64,000 bases of DNA from Ricinus communis (GCF_019578655.1 NC_063257.1:11780001-11844000), one strand, 5' to 3'; shown: positions 12,199-25,000, counted from the first letter of the stretch. Program-made: numbers and translations. Notes: generated from the sequence alone by a model not told the origin.

Positions 12199-13480
12199 AG
12201 CTATGGATGTGAAGTTTTATGCTTATAACGATGATTTATTAGCCACATTACAAGTAAAGCCTTTGATTGGAGATAAAATTAAAGATGCACAGTGTGAAGA
12301 TTCTTATTTGCAAAGGATGAAGGGTAGAGTACAAGAAGGAAAGAATACACAATTTGTGTTGAAAGATGATGGTGTGTTATTAAATAGAAATCGTGTATGT
12401 GTACCTGATGTAGGGGATCTGAGAAAGGAAATCATGCATGAAGCGCACTATGCACCTTATGCAATGCATCCTGGAAGTACCAAAATGTACAAAAATTTGA
12501 AGCCTTATTATTGGTGGCCGACAATGAAGAAGGATGTGGCAGAATTTGTGAGTAAGTGTTTGACATGTCAGCAAGTGAAAGGAGAGCACCAGGCACCTGC
12601 AGGTAAACTTCATTCTTTATCTATACCTATGTGGAAGTGGAATAAGATTACTATGGATTTTGTTATGGGATTGCCGCGTACATTTAACAAGCATGATGCT
12701 ATTTGGGTAATTGTTGATCGACTTACTAAATATGCTTATTTCTTATCTGTGAAGCAAACAGATTCACTTGATAAACTTGCTGAATTGTATATTTCTGAGA
12801 TTGTTAGATTGCATGGTGTGCCTATATCTATTGTATCAGATAGGGATCCCAGATTTACTTATCGTTTTTGGGAGAGTTTGCAGAAAGCATATGGTACTAA
12901 GCTTCATTTCAGTATAGCTTTTCATCCTCAAACAGATGGGCAATCAGAAAGAACTATTCAGACATTAAAAGATATGATGAGGGCTTGCACACTTGAGTTC
13001 AAGGGTAACTGGGATGATTACATACCACAGATGGAATTTGCGTATAACAACAGTTTTCATTCTAGTACCGGTATGGCTCCATATGAAGCTTTGTATGGGA
13101 GGAAATGTAGAAGTCGAGTATGCTGGAATGTTAAAGGTTTAAGCCAGCTTGAAGGTCCAGAATTAGTACAAGAAACAGTGGATAAAATAGAGATAGTTAA
13201 AAAGAATTTGAAAGTAGCACAGGACAGACAAAAGAGTTATGCTGATTTGCATCGAAGGGAAATGGAATATATTGTAGGTGATAAAGTTTTCTTGCGGGTA
13301 TCACCGTGGAAAGGAATATTAAGGTTTGGTAAATAAGGGAAATTGAGTCCGAGGTATGTAGGACCTTATGAAATTATTGAAAGAGTTGGACCATTGGCTT
13401 ATAGGTTAGCATTACCTATAGAGTTATCTTCTATTCATAATGTTTTTCACGTTTCTATGTTGAGGCGATATAGATGAGAT
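12161..13480 (+). pseudogene. GYP2 integrase
   Basis: The frame 12161-13336 overlaps the end of RNase H by a frameshift. It has the HHCC zinc-binding region (HEAHYAPYAMHPG to CLTCQQ), and the catalytic Asp, Asp, Glu in ITMDFVMGLP, VSDRDPRFT and GQSERTIQTL. A stop at 13334 separates the C-terminal part ([29 protein letters not shown]), which also has a stop after RRYR. It would insert the DNA copy into the genome. Confidence 0.92.
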
Positions 13481-13734
13481 CCTAGTCATATCATTCTAGA
13501 GCCAGAGATAGAAATCACAGAAAAGTTGACATATGTGGAAGAACCAATAGAAATTATTGATCGAAAGATTAAGAAATTGAGAAATAAAGACATTCCTATG
13601 GTCAAAATTAAGTGGAGTCATCATTCACCAAGAGAAGCAACTAGGGAAGTGGAAGAGCATATGAGACAGAAGTATCCGCATCTTTTCCATTGTAATGTTG
13701 GTGAGTTGTTAAAATTTCGGGGACGAAATTTCTT
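13481..13734 (+). pseudogene. GYP2 chromodomain-like C-terminal tail of integrase
   Basis: The sequence from about 13500 to 13723 reads EEPIEIIDRKIKKLRNKDIP, then KIKWSHHSPREATREVEEHM and RQKYPHLF. This is the usual chromodomain-type tail of Tekay/Del elements, with the aromatic and acidic pattern W..H....ATWE partly altered. In this group the tail is thought to guide integration into heterochromatin. Confidence 0.82.
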
Positions 13735-13748
13735 AAGGAAGGGAGAGT
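13735..13748 (+). other. GYP2 polypurine tract
   Basis: The purine run AAGGAAGGGAGAGT lies directly before the 3' LTR start TGTAACGCC at 13749. That is the position of the plus-strand primer in gypsy elements. Confidence 0.85.
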
Positions 13749-16049
13749 TGTAACGCCTGCATTTTCTCATCATACATGTTATATGCATTTACATTTAATC
13801 ATTGGGCATATGATGGTATATTAATAATATTTTTATTTTATGGGAACAGATATATATTAATTATAAGTAGAGAATAAAAAGCATGATATTAGATTATTAA
13901 TTTAGATAAGTTGATTAAGTATTTGGGTTATGTGTATTAAGCCTTAAGATTTAATTGAACCAATAGCTGAAGATTGGGTAAATAGATTGGACTTAAAAGA
14001 TACAATTAAAAGTTAGTACCTATATATGGTTAGTAAGAATTAATTTAGGATGATAAAACTAGTTAAGTAGGTGGTGGCATTGAGAGATGAATCTTGGAAA
14101 TTGGAACCATGAGCAAGCTCATTTTACCTCTTCATTTCTCTAAAATTCGTACATGGCCAAAAACTCAAAATTTGGAACAAGAGAGAGGAGTGGAATACCT
14201 AGAAAAACTTAAGATTAAGATAGGATTTTACCAACTATTGAAGGAGCCAAGCTAAAGCTAAAGGATTTAAGCATATTAGCAACCCAAAAGCTGAAATTGG
14301 TGAATTGTTACTTGAGTATTATTAATTTATCATTAGGGAGTGATTACAAATTGGAAAAACTTCAATTGATGCTTTCATTGATTTAATTAAAGGTCTGATT
14401 ATCATGAATTAGTAGAGTATTGAATGATTGCATAGAGATTAAGCTTAATTTAAGTTTAAGTATGTCAAGATAGAAAACTGTCAAAATTCCAATAACCTTG
14501 ATGTTCTGTATTTTGGGCATAACATGGGTTATATAAGTCCAAATTAAGTTTAATTGGTGTCTATGGAAATTTTGAAGAGTCCTCTATAACTTTGTAGTCT
14601 TGTAATTTTGCTATTTTTGCCGTTTTGGTTGCTTAAATTGAGCAAACAGATTGCTGCTCAGGTACAACTAGTTGTATGACCCTTGCTCAGTAATTTGAGA
14701 ATAATTAAATCTATAGAAGTCGGAATTGAGTAATTCTTCTTGGAGATGAAACTAGACGCATAAGCGTATATGTCTATTTAATATGAGATTTTTTCATTGA
14801 GCCAATTTTTCCCAGCAATAAATATACTTTGGTACTAAATTCTGTCTAGAAAACAGAGATGTTGAAGATTAGTTTTATGCAGTTAATTTGAGTTAAATTG
14901 GTATATACCTAGATGGAAAATGTTTATATGATATTAAAATAGTAATTGAGAGTCTTAGAGGAAGAGTTAGACCTATGAATTATAAAGGGGATGATCTTGT
15001 AATGCATTAGAACTAGCATTTACATGAATATTTGGAATATGCATGAAATGTGAATTGATGAATGTGTTAACAGGTACTCAAAGGCCTGGAAAGGAAGTTG
15101 TGGAGAAAGGAGGTTCTTATATGCTGAAGGAATAAGTGTATTTTGAGTAAGTAAATAGTTAATATTTGCTATATCCATATATTTAATCAAATGTTCTACG
15201 AATGGTTGTGTTTGCTTAATATTGTGTTGTGTTTGAATGAATGGGATGGAAGTGATTGGTGTTGAGTGGAACAATTGTTATTGCTTGAATATGATATAAG
15301 TGAAATGATTGAATTGTGATGTTAAGTGCATATGTGCATGTGAATGGTGGATTTCCCTGTGAAAAAATATATATCTATATATAAAGCCTTGGGAGGCTAA
15401 AGCCTAGAGAGGCTATAAAAGTGTATTATGTGAGGATGAGGCGGAGCAGCTTACGTGTACGATAAGTGAGGATGAGGCAGAGCAACACATTAAAGGAGAT
15501 CCACAAGCCGTGAGAACTAACCATAATTGTTGAATTGTATTTCTTCTATGATGGTTGTACTGAATTGAGTAGAATGGTATGAATTTATACCTAAACTATG
15601 AATCATGGTAAGTTATGTGATTGGGTGGAAATTGTATTAAGTGTATGTGATATAGATTATGTTGATTATTTATTTCATCGAAATGGAGGCTCACCCTCTC
15701 CAAAATTTTTCTTTTCAGGTTTGTAAATAGTAGTGCATCCGTTGGTTGTATCCGAAGTCTAGCTTTTAGTAGTTCTGTCAGGTTGGGCCAGTTTTGTGGA
15801 GTCTCCTCCTGATGCATTTGTATGCAGTTATGTGATGTATATAGAAGTGTGCCTTGTAAGGCATAAGAAGATATTTTGAATACTTGTTAAATGATGTCTA
15901 AGTATAATCATATGTTTATATGTTAATAACCTTGTGTCTTGATTCTTAACAATCTGCATATTGACCTATCTACATGTAGTATATAGTCTACGACGCTTGT
16001 ATGTTTTCTGGTTAATGTCTATTGGTTAGCATGTAATAGGGGTGTTACA
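13749..16049 (+). repeat. GYP2 3' LTR (2301 bp)
   Basis: It matches the 5' LTR along its length with scattered substitutions and short indels, for instance in the 15,360 AT stretch. It ends GTGTTACA and is followed by the target duplication CGGCT (16050-16054). Confidence 0.95.
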
Positions 16050-16138
16050 CGGCTCATCCTTATAGGAAATTTATAATTTATGTGTCCATCCATACAACAA
16101 TAAAAACAAGTTACATTTATAAGATGATGATTGTGAAA

Positions 16139-17886
16139 TTAATGTATATGCCCATTTCTCAAAGGTCTAGCATGTGAGTGCTTGTGATCATGTTTCCTTC
16201 CTTGATAAGCTTTAGAGTTTTGAGCTTTTTGCCTTTGCCTTCCTTGACCATTTGCCCTTTTGGGTTGGGTCTTAGAAGATGAAGCTCGAGCTCCTCTAGA
16301 TCTAGAATTAGAAACTTCTAGCCTAGATACAGAGGATGATGCAAATAAATTAGATGGTTTCACAAATATTTTTTTGTTCTTACTAGAAGAACCATGTTCA
16401 AATCTAAAGCATGCTTAATTGAGTGCGACCTTTGAGCATTTATTAAATTATCAAGTTTTACTTTACCTTTTGAAAACTTAGTAATTTGAGATTTTATGTT
16501 TGAAAATTCCTTTTTCAAATTCTCATTTTCTTTAGAACAATTTAAGTTTTCAATGGTTAAAGTTTAGTTAAGTTCGATAACTTTCTTATGTTTGAAAAGC
16601 ATTACCTTCCCTTTAGACAAACATTCTTTTAGGGATATAGTTAAGTCTTCATTAGATTTAGAAAGTGAACTAATCTTCTTTCTAAAATAATTAATTAGCT
16701 TCTTAAGTTCATTTGCTTTATTTTTAAAGAATTTTTTCTTTAACATCATTCGATCATACTTATGAATAATAATGTCACACATCTCAACAAGTTCATCATA
16801 AGTGGAGAATTAGAATCAATTACCTCATCGTTTGTAGGTTCCTTCATTGCTATGAAGCAAAGGTTTGCTACCTCATTCTCACTCGAGTCGTCATTATCTT
16901 CGGATTCACTAGAGTCATCCCAAGTAGCTTTAAGTGCCTTCTTTCTTTGCTTCTTGGGATACTTCTTGAGCTTGGGATAATCCGCTTTCATGTGAACCAG
17001 TTTGTTGCAACCAAAGCATATAATTGATTCTTTCTTTATGTCATTATGCTTTTTGTATGGTTTGTCGAACTTCTTTTTCTTCATGAGTATGTTCCTTAGC
17101 TTATTAGAAATGAGAGCAAGATCTTCATCATAGTCATCACTATGATAACTTTCGCTATCACTTGTGATGACTTCCTTAGCTTTAAGTGCAATTGACTTCT
17201 TCTTAATTTCCTTGACTTCCTTGGCTATTTATTTTTGATCATTTGTCATTATCATCTCATGAGTGAGAATTTTGCCCATAATGAGGTCAGTAAAAAGAAT
17301 GGAAAGATTGTTGGCTTATTCAATAGAGACTTTTGACTCACTCTTTCATAGGAAAAACTCTCAAAATTTTATTGTTGATCTCTTCAAGTTGAAATATCTT
17401 GCCAAGATTCTTCAAGGCGTTGATCATGCTCATAAGTCGGCTATATATTTTAGATACTTTTTCATTCGGCTTCATTTGGAACATTTCATACTCATATACC
17501 AAGATTTGAGTCTTCGTAGTCTTGATTTGAGCCGTTCCCTCATGTTTGTTTGCTAAGGAGTCCTAAATTTTCTTAGCATAAAGGCAATGTGCAACTCCAT
17601 CGTCTCTAGATAGAGCATAATAGAGGATGTTCATGGCCTTTCTATCCCTTGAGTAAAGCTTTCTATCTTCTAGAGACCATTCTTTCTTTGTCTTTTAGCA
17701 CTTCAATACTATTCTCTTTTTTATTGGAAGGGTTGCACCTTTTTCAACTATGTCCCATAGGTCAATTCCGTCGCTTTCAAGGAATATCTCCATGCGATTC
17801 TTCTAATATGGGTAATCACTTCCACAAAAGAAGGGTGGCCTTTTGAATGTTTGACCCATTCTATCATGGTTAGATGTAGATGCCAT
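16139..17886 (-). pseudogene. COP1 Gag
   Basis: A minus-strand start at 17886-17884 opens a Gag beginning MASTSNHDRMGQTFKRPPFF, typical of the UBN2-type copia Gag. The similarity continues through several frames (MNILYYALSRDDGVAHCLYA, YEYEMFQMKPNEKV). The pieces 17084-16746 and 16782-16564 hold a zinc knuckle (CFGCNKLVHMKADY, last Cys changed to Tyr), an acidic serine-rich stretch, and a Lys-rich helical part. The piece 16363-16139 is a basic, Ser/Arg-rich region. Stops near 17,270 and elsewhere kill it. The sequence is cut at 16054 by GYP2. Confidence 0.85.
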
Positions 17887-17932
17887 GGACCTTTACTTCA
17901 AAATGATTAGATCTTTGATAAAGAAGACCAAA

Positions 17933-17944
17933 GCTCTGATACCA
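17933..17944 (-). other. COP1 primer-binding site (initiator Met tRNA)
   Basis: The minus strand reads TGGTATCAGAGC about 45 bases upstream of the COP1 Gag start. Together with the LTR-like sequence on its right it marks the 5' end of the element's internal region. Confidence 0.88.
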
Positions 17945-19200
17945 AATATAATTCTAGAGGCAACCAAGAGGGGGAGGGGGGAGGGTTGAATTGGTTGAAA
18001 ATAAAAACAAAAACAATCTTAAACCAAAAAATAAAAAAATCAAGCACAACTCACAACACCAAAAATCTATAGTGGTTCGTCCAACTCTTGCCAACATCCA
18101 CTCCTCAAGAATCCTCTTGAAATTTTCACTATCAAATATAAATTACAACCCTAACTCTATTTGTGTTGTTTTATAAGGCTAAAAGCAAGCCCAAGTGTTT
18201 TTTCCTAAAGGATCACACTTTAACCCAAGTGTTTTTCCTAGGCTTACACTCTAACCCATTGTAAGATTTTTAATATTAGTTACAAGAGCTTTTAATCTCT
18301 TACCTAAACATTCAATTTCACCTTTTGAGCTTTGAATACAAGAATTGAACACTCAACTATCCAAAGATTCAATTTCAAGCTTGAATCTTTAATGCAAAGT
18401 ATAAAGATAAAGATTTTGGGTTGTTAGGAGTAAATGCATAAATAGGGGCTCAAAGTAAATGCTCTTGTTTAACCTAGAACACTTAAAAATATTGTTTAAA
18501 TACTTCTATATGAAAAAGAGTCGTTGCACCCTCATTAAATGCAAACATAGTCGTTTGTGTAACTGTCATAAATGCAGCTTCACGGGTATGAACAATCTTT
18601 CACGGTTGTGAATCATTAGCGCAAAAAACAGATTTGAAAAGTTGGAACTCGATATGGCCGTGAACATTTCTTCACGGGCGTGAAAGTCATTTTTACGGCT
18701 TGGAAACTTTAGCCGTGAGTTCTTCTGTGATTGCTTGAAAATCTAGAGAGTCTTCAAAATTCACGGGCATGAACATCTTCTTCACGGGCGTGAACAACCT
18801 TCATGGCTAGAAAGATTTGTTCACCGTTTGGGAACCTTTCCCATGAATCTTTTTGTAGATTCTTTAAGATTTGGGGAGGTGACAAGTTTTCACGAGCGTA
18901 AATTATTTTTCACAGGCATGAATTATTTTTCACGGTTAGGAACATCTCCTTCACGGATTGGGAACTCTCCCCGTGAATCCGTATGTGGATTCTTTTATCC
19001 TTAAGGAGGAAACCCTTTTCACGGGCGTGAATATTGCTTCACGGCCATGAATTCTCGTTTTCATGGCTAGGAAGCATCCCGTGAATGCTGCTGTTGTTTT
19101 ACTGTTTGAGGCGAGAATTCTTTAGAAAACTATTGTTTTACGGGTGTGAATCTGCCATGTCTTAGACGAACCAATTCTTTTTTCTTACATATAAACACTT
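17945..19200 (-). repeat. COP1 5' LTR-like region
   Basis: It lies right of the PBS, so it is the 5' LTR by position. The stretch with TTCTAGAGGCAACCAAGAG, a G-rich run and a GTGGTTCGTCCAACTC block resembles ends of SIRE/Maximus LTRs. It contains a tandem array (18570-19165, listed separately). No canonical TG...CA ends were found, and the right border at about 19,200 is a guess based on the change to AT-rich sequence. Confidence 0.6.
18570..19165. repeat. Tandem array of dyad-rich units (TTCACGGGCGTGAA type)
   Basis: About four degenerate units of roughly 110-130 bp follow each other. The unit ends GTGAGTTC, ATGAATC, GTGAATCC and GTGAATGC fall near 18,713, 18,842, 18,971 and 19,079. Each unit holds two or three short palindromic motifs (CACGGGCGTGAA and variants) and a GGTTAGGAAC-like spacer. 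Similar motifs occur at 270-380 on the other side of COP1. The array has no coding potential. Confidence 0.75.
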
Positions 19201-21380
19201 AAACATAGAATTAGTCATTCTTAATTGTTTGTAACCATCAAAATAAGATTACTAACCCTTAAGGTTCAACAATGAATATAAAAGAATACTTATTTTAAAA
19301 AATTACAAAAATAACCGCAACAATAATAAATTAGAATATGTTTATATGAAAATATATACAAAACAATATAAGTTATAAAAAAATAAAATATATTTTAAGA
19401 AATATTTCAAATCATAAATATCAACTTCGAAATTGAGTTTATATCATGTTGAACTTATTAAGAATATAACTTATTTTATAAATATATAAATTATATCTTA
19501 GAATTTTTTTAAAAATAATCATAAAATGAATTTGTTTTTATAAATATACACTAAAACGTATATGTTAGATATATGTTTAACATTTTTTAATCAAAATTTA
19601 AATTTTTTCAACATATTTTAATTTTAATTTTTTCCAGTAGCAATATACCAATATTTATTCAACATAATGGAATACATTTAACTTATTTCAACATATGTTC
19701 CTTATATCATTAGAAAAATACAACAAAAACTATAGTAAATGGTATATATTTGATATATTTCGTATATTATTGGTGTACATTTCATATATAACTGGTATAT
19801 AATTTATTTTACATATTTGTCAATTATATTTTAAACATTTTTAAAAAAAGATATACATTAAAGGTATATGTTAAGTATATATTGATAAATCTATAGTATA
19901 TCTAATCATTTTGGTAAGTAGTTAGTATATATTTTACATATTATAACATCTAGTTAATATATCTTTACTATATTTATGGTATTTAATTGGTATATATTTA
20001 ATATGTCTTTGGTAATATATATTTGTGCGTGTTATTCTATTTTAATGAATTTAATTTATTGTATTTATTTTATATTATTTCAATGTTTATTTTAATATAA
20101 TTTAATTAATAAATGTTATTAGATTATATTTCATCCTTTTTTTACCCATCAACAAAAAAGAATTATAGTAGTAATAATAATATAATGCATTGCTTATAGT
20201 TGATTAAACAAAGAAAAGGCTGTGGAATGGTTTTAAAAACAATCAAATTTATTTATCAATAATTAATAAATAAAGATTTATAAAGCAAGTTATTGGTGCA
20301 ATAGAAATATTTGGCTGCTTAATTAACAAACTTATATTTGGAATTTCTTTTATCAACCTAATTTGGCTGCTTATTTACATTTATACAAAGCAAATAGGAA
20401 TGTATAAAGTTGTAATCCATCCATGCCGAGGCAAACTTTGAAAATCAAAGTGAATCAGTCAGGCAGTAATTCTATTAATCCACCATGCGCACATCACCAG
20501 CTACGACTGTAAAAGATGGATGCGAGGAAGGCTCACAAGAAACTCAAGAAGCTCTTATCAGTATGACCTTGGAAATAAAGATTAGTCTTTCTTGTCCACT
20601 TGATGTTGTGCGATTCACTCTGTTTCTCTATACCATTGCTTTTGAAAAGCATTTTCACCATCAATTGCTGCAGTTCAGCTACCATATTGTGTAGGAGTGA
20701 ACTGTACACAACTTTCTTTGTAAAATAAACAAATTTCTCTTTCAACGTTTCTTCGTGAGCTTAGATGAATTAGTGAACTAGTTGAATTTCTCAATTGAAT
20801 TTTTTCTATAGAAAACCTTACCATTTATTCGAGGCTATTACTTCATCACATCTATCTATCATCGAGGCATTGCTAGCATATAACGAGAGAGAGAAAAAGA
20901 GAATAAAAATAATAAAAGGAGTGGTAATAAGTAAATGAAGAGGAAGAAGATGACCATAAAGAAGAGGTAAAAGAAAAAAAATAGAATTATTTATAATATA
21001 ATTAATAATAAAAAATTATAAAAATATCCATGTTACTGAATTTTAATTAAGAATTATTGTGTGAATATTAAAAATATATAATTTTAATTTTTAAAAAAAT
21101 ATAATATTAGTTGTTTTTGATTTTTTTGATAAAATAATTAAAAAAATCAAAAAATACTTAAAAACAATAAAAAAACAATCATACAGTATTCTTAAAAAAA
21201 ATTAAAAAAGATAATAGTTTTCCAAAAAATTTACATAATAAAAGAAATAATTTTTCTATTAATTCTAAAATATTTCGAAAACTTATTTTAAATAATATTA
21301 CGATAAAAATAATAATATTTTATATAATTTCGTTTCTAGTCTGACATTCATTGACACGCCAGTTGAAAAGTTCCTTATTA
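19201..21380. other. AT-rich intergenic region without recognisable genes
   Basis: The part 19,250-20,170 is very AT-rich, with irregularly repeated GGTATATATTT-type words, and may be decayed transposon sequence. Between 20,170 and 21,380 there are homopolymer-rich stretches and short open frames (for example 20485-20694) with no recognisable protein pattern. I see no RNA gene. Confidence 0.6.
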
Positions 21381-22014
21381 TTAGTATGAGCTACGGTTAC
21401 AAAACAATTCGGCCCAGCCCAGGTTCATCAAAGTTTATACCTTTAGCCACCTTGCTGCCTGCATCCGGCCAATGTCCGCCGAGTACGCAACCGCCAGTTT
21501 CATTTATTTATTTAGTTTACCACAATTTATTATTATATTATTATTTTATCATCGTTGTGCTTGTAGTGCGTTCTACCTGACATTCAATGTCCAACTATCT
21601 TTCTTCTTCTTTTTCATGTTCCTCTCTGGATTTTGCACAGTTTGTTATCTATTCTTCTTTTTAATCTTTTAAGTCTTAAATACACAGTTTTATTGCATTA
21701 ATTCTTCTTAACTTTTCTCTCGAAGCAAACAGCTATCATTTGATTTTTTTTTTTTTTCCCCTTCAGTACCATTTTGCATTTCACTTCTTTTCGTTGATGG
21801 GTAACTTTTTTTAATTAACGTGGTTCTTTTGTTTTTGAGTCCATTTGCATAATCCCCATTTGGATACAAGAACCAATAATTTTTGGAATATCCAAATTTT
21901 AATAACTTGGAGAAAAAACCCGTTTGATACTTTGCCTTATATCAATTCAAAAGACTTCCTTTTTTTCTTTAAGGGTCTTATTGAAGAAGAAGGTTTTTTG
22001 CTTTGGAACCGTGA
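21381..22014 (+). promoter_or_regulatory. Upstream region and probable 5' UTR of the SGR2-type gene
   Basis: This is the sequence between the AT-rich intergenic DNA and the start codon at 22015. It has pyrimidine-rich tracts (about 21,597-21,780), which are common in plant 5' leaders. No TATA box or transcription start could be assigned with confidence. The short open frames here look like chance. Confidence 0.4.
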
Positions 22015-25000
22015 ATGATGGCGGATTCCAAGGCAAATCCAAATATTTCAGAGCAGACATCACCTGATTTGCTCAAGAATACGCCTTCAAACATTGCAAG
22101 ATTGGAGGATGTAATAGAGCATAGCAAAGGCCGTCAGAAGTACCTTGCGCAAACTAGGAGCCCCTCTGATGGTAGTGATGTTAGATGGTACTTCTGTAAG
22201 GTCCCTTTGGCTGAGAATGGTATGTTTTTAGTTTGAATTATTATTTCAATTTGGTAGATTTTAAATGGTTTGGTTTTGCTACGACTTGTATCTTTTATCT
22301 TGTGTTTTTGTAAGTAGAACTATGGCATATAGGTTCTACCTAGCTTATTGCAATGATTTTATTTTGGCCTTGTTTGGAATACTGAATTCATGCAATGTCA
22401 GTTTTGGCTTGATTTCATTTATTTTGAAAGTGTCTTCTAACTCTTTGTTGAAAGAATTGAATCTAGCAACTGTAAGCTTTCCAAACACAAGATTTGACTA
22501 AATTGAATTCCACTAGAATAGATTTCAATTTAGTCTTTTTACACTTTCCAAATACACTCTTTGTTGAATTTCTTTTTCTTCTTTCCTGTTTTCTCTATTC
22601 ATATGGTTAGTTTTTGCAAATTTCTGGATGCAAAGAACTTCGTTTATTTATCTCCATTTGTTTATGTTGGTTTTTCTACAGAGTCATCTGCCTCAGTCCC
22701 TCGTTCTGAGATAGTGGGGAAGAGTGACTATTTTCGTTTTGGTATGAGAGATTCTCTTGCAATAGAGGCAGCTTTTTTGGAGGTTTGAATTTTAAGGGCT
22801 TATTGGTTAAACGTTTAAAGTATTCTCTTTCATATGCATCTTGCAAGTAGAATACATTAGAATACATGTCTAATTTGGTCACCTTTTCTTGAATAGTGAA
22901 CAAATTTCTTTTTGTTTATTTAGGAATTTTTCTGATGCATGGTGTTCCAGACAACATATTTGCTACTATAACATGTCGTTATGGAGTGAAATTTATCTTG
23001 TGTATCAAGCATTAATATCTGTTAATGCAATCTTTTTTTTATTATTTCTATTTCAATGTTTTATTTGTTGAACATGCATTATAGAGAGAGGAAGAGTTGC
23101 TATCTAGTTGGTGGAAAGAATATGCAGAATGCAGTGAAGGTCCTAAAGTTCGGCTTTCATCTGATAAGAAGTTGGATACAGAAAAAAGTGCGTGTTCTCC
23201 GAAAGGTTCTCGAGCAGCTCACTTATATGAAGTTGAAGAAGAGCGAGTTGGTGTGCCTGTAAAGGGGGGACTGTATGAGGTATCACCAATCCTTTTTGTT
23301 CTTGTTTTGCTTTTCAACTTTCCAATCATTTCCTTTTTGGTTCTGTTTGATACCATACTTCCCCATCTTGAACTCATATTACTGCTGAGTGATATACTGT
23401 TATGAGAGGGACAGAAACAGGAAGCAGATAGTGCACATTTTTTTCCTAAGCAAATAAAATTTAGAAAGTGGAAGTTATTGTGCTGTTTAAGTTATGGGCT
23501 TTTGTTGGTTTGATATCTCCCAAAGGATGAGTGATAGTTTGATCATAACATATAATCCCTGTTAGTAGGACTCATAACATCCTAAAATGAGGACAAAGAC
23601 AAAGAAATCAATTAAAAGCAACGGAAGTGCCTTACTGCTCAGGAAGGAAATAAGGGGTCTAATCGAAACCTGAGTATCCTGAGTCTTCATACTTTCTACC
23701 TCTGGTTATGTGTTTTTTAATTTAAAAGGTGGGCAAAATTTTCTTTCACAAATGGTTATTATACTACATCTCACATGGAAACAAAGATTTTTCTGTAAGC
23801 AACTGCTTTGGTGAGCACGTCAAAGAAATGATTTTTTGCTGTATCTACACTTCTGAAGTAGACTTGATAGAGTTTTGATCTTAACCTGCTATATTTACAC
23901 TTCTCAAGTACATTTGATAATAGTTTTGATCTTTAGCACGTATCTTCACAACTTTGAGAACAAACCAAAATCTAAGAAGGGCTTTTGCATTTCAAGGAAA
24001 AAGAATTGGAATTTTTCAGTTGCTGTTTTAGTGTGGTTTTTAACTATTTAAATATCAAAAGGTATTTTATGAGAATTATTATCGATAGTCAACATGAACA
24101 TATCCAAGAGTCAAAATATCTCAATTTTAACATGTTACCTTATCTTCCGTCAACTATTGCATATATTTCTTTGCAGATATGTTAGTTTGAAAGCTCAAGA
24201 AGATGAACTTAAACACCACATACTTTCATTTGTTTCTGGAGAAGGCTTATTGAAGTTTGTGTTCATTGTACATCTATCTATTTGCTGTCTCATGTTCTTA
24301 AATGGAAGACTTAAGACATTATGTTGATTTTTTTTTTTTTTTAGAAATTTGATGTGTTGTTATGCAGGTGGATTTAGTGAAGAGACATTGTTTTCCTGTT
24401 TATTGGAATGGAGAAAACCGGCGTGTTCTAAGGGGTCACTGGTTTGCACGTAAAGGGGGCCTTGATTGGCTGCCACTTCGTGAGGATGTTGCAGAACAAT
24501 TAGAGATTGCATATCGTAGCCAGGTTTGCTTAATACTACCAATTTCTCCTTTAAATAATTTTATTTAATATTTGTGACACAGCCTGTTTCTCATTCCTGT
24601 CTTCTATTTTCTGTATATCTCAAGTAAGGTTCTGTTTTAGAGTTCAGAAATTTCCTTAGTTTTAAGTTTCCAGTATTTGAAGTTTACAGTCCGCTTGGTT
24701 CATGTATTCAAAATCCTTAGGATTAGTCGTAATCCTAGGCTTAGTTAAGCCATTAAATTACTTATATTAAACTTTATTTGGTACAAATCCTTTAATCCAT
24801 AGTATTAATTAATTCTATTGTTGGTAGGCCATGTTTGGTAGGATAGTTTAACTAATGAGGTAAATTTTTTAATAATCATATTACTTAAACACCCTTTGCT
24901 CCATATATAAAATTATGTATCCCTAGTTTTTTCTTTTTATTTTTTTTAAGAAGTCTTTAAATCTTTTCATCTAGTCTCACGGGTATTTGACTTGAAGCAC

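Larger units (their letters stand above)
6609..16049 (+). mobile_element. GYP2: full-length Tekay/Del-like Ty3/gypsy chromovirus inside COP1
   Basis: LTRs of about 2.3 kb start TGTAACGCC and end GTGTTACA. They flank a PBS, Gag, protease, reverse transcriptase, RNase H, integrase, a chromodomain-like tail and a polypurine tract. The target duplication CGGCT is perfect (6604-6608 and 16050-16054). The two LTRs look about 97% alike by eye, which suggests a fairly young insertion. The coding part nevertheless has several stops and frameshifts, so this copy is not autonomous. It is 9441 bp long. Confidence 0.95.
1..19200 (-). mobile_element. COP1: degenerate SIRE/Maximus-like Ty1/copia element, split by two gypsy insertions
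   Basis: Reading the minus strand from right to left gives the copia order: LTR-like region with a primer-binding site (17933-17944), Gag (17886 to about 16139), protease and pre-integrase (6603-6012), integrase (about 3119-2150), reverse transcriptase (2055-1300) and RNase H (1300 to about 620). The two gaps are filled by GYP2 and GYP1, and the protein similarity resumes on the far side of each. Many stops and frameshifts show that it is dead. The long Gag with an acidic Asp/Ser/Glu stretch, and the LTR wording around 17,950-18,100, suggest the SIRE/Maximus lineage; this is inference. The right boundary (about 19,200) and the left LTR, which may leave the window, were not defined. Confidence 0.85.

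Noticed and set aside
16762..17556. Plus-strand open frames rich in Ser and Phe
   Set aside because: They lie opposite the COP1 Gag and are shadows of it.
18570..19165. Regularly spaced short palindromes that might suggest a CRISPR-like array
   Set aside because: Units are of unequal length and diverged, spacers are not unique, there are no cas genes, and the context is a plant retrotransposon LTR.
20485..20745. Small overlapping open frames on both strands
   Set aside because: No family pattern, poor context for a start, AT-rich surroundings; probably chance.
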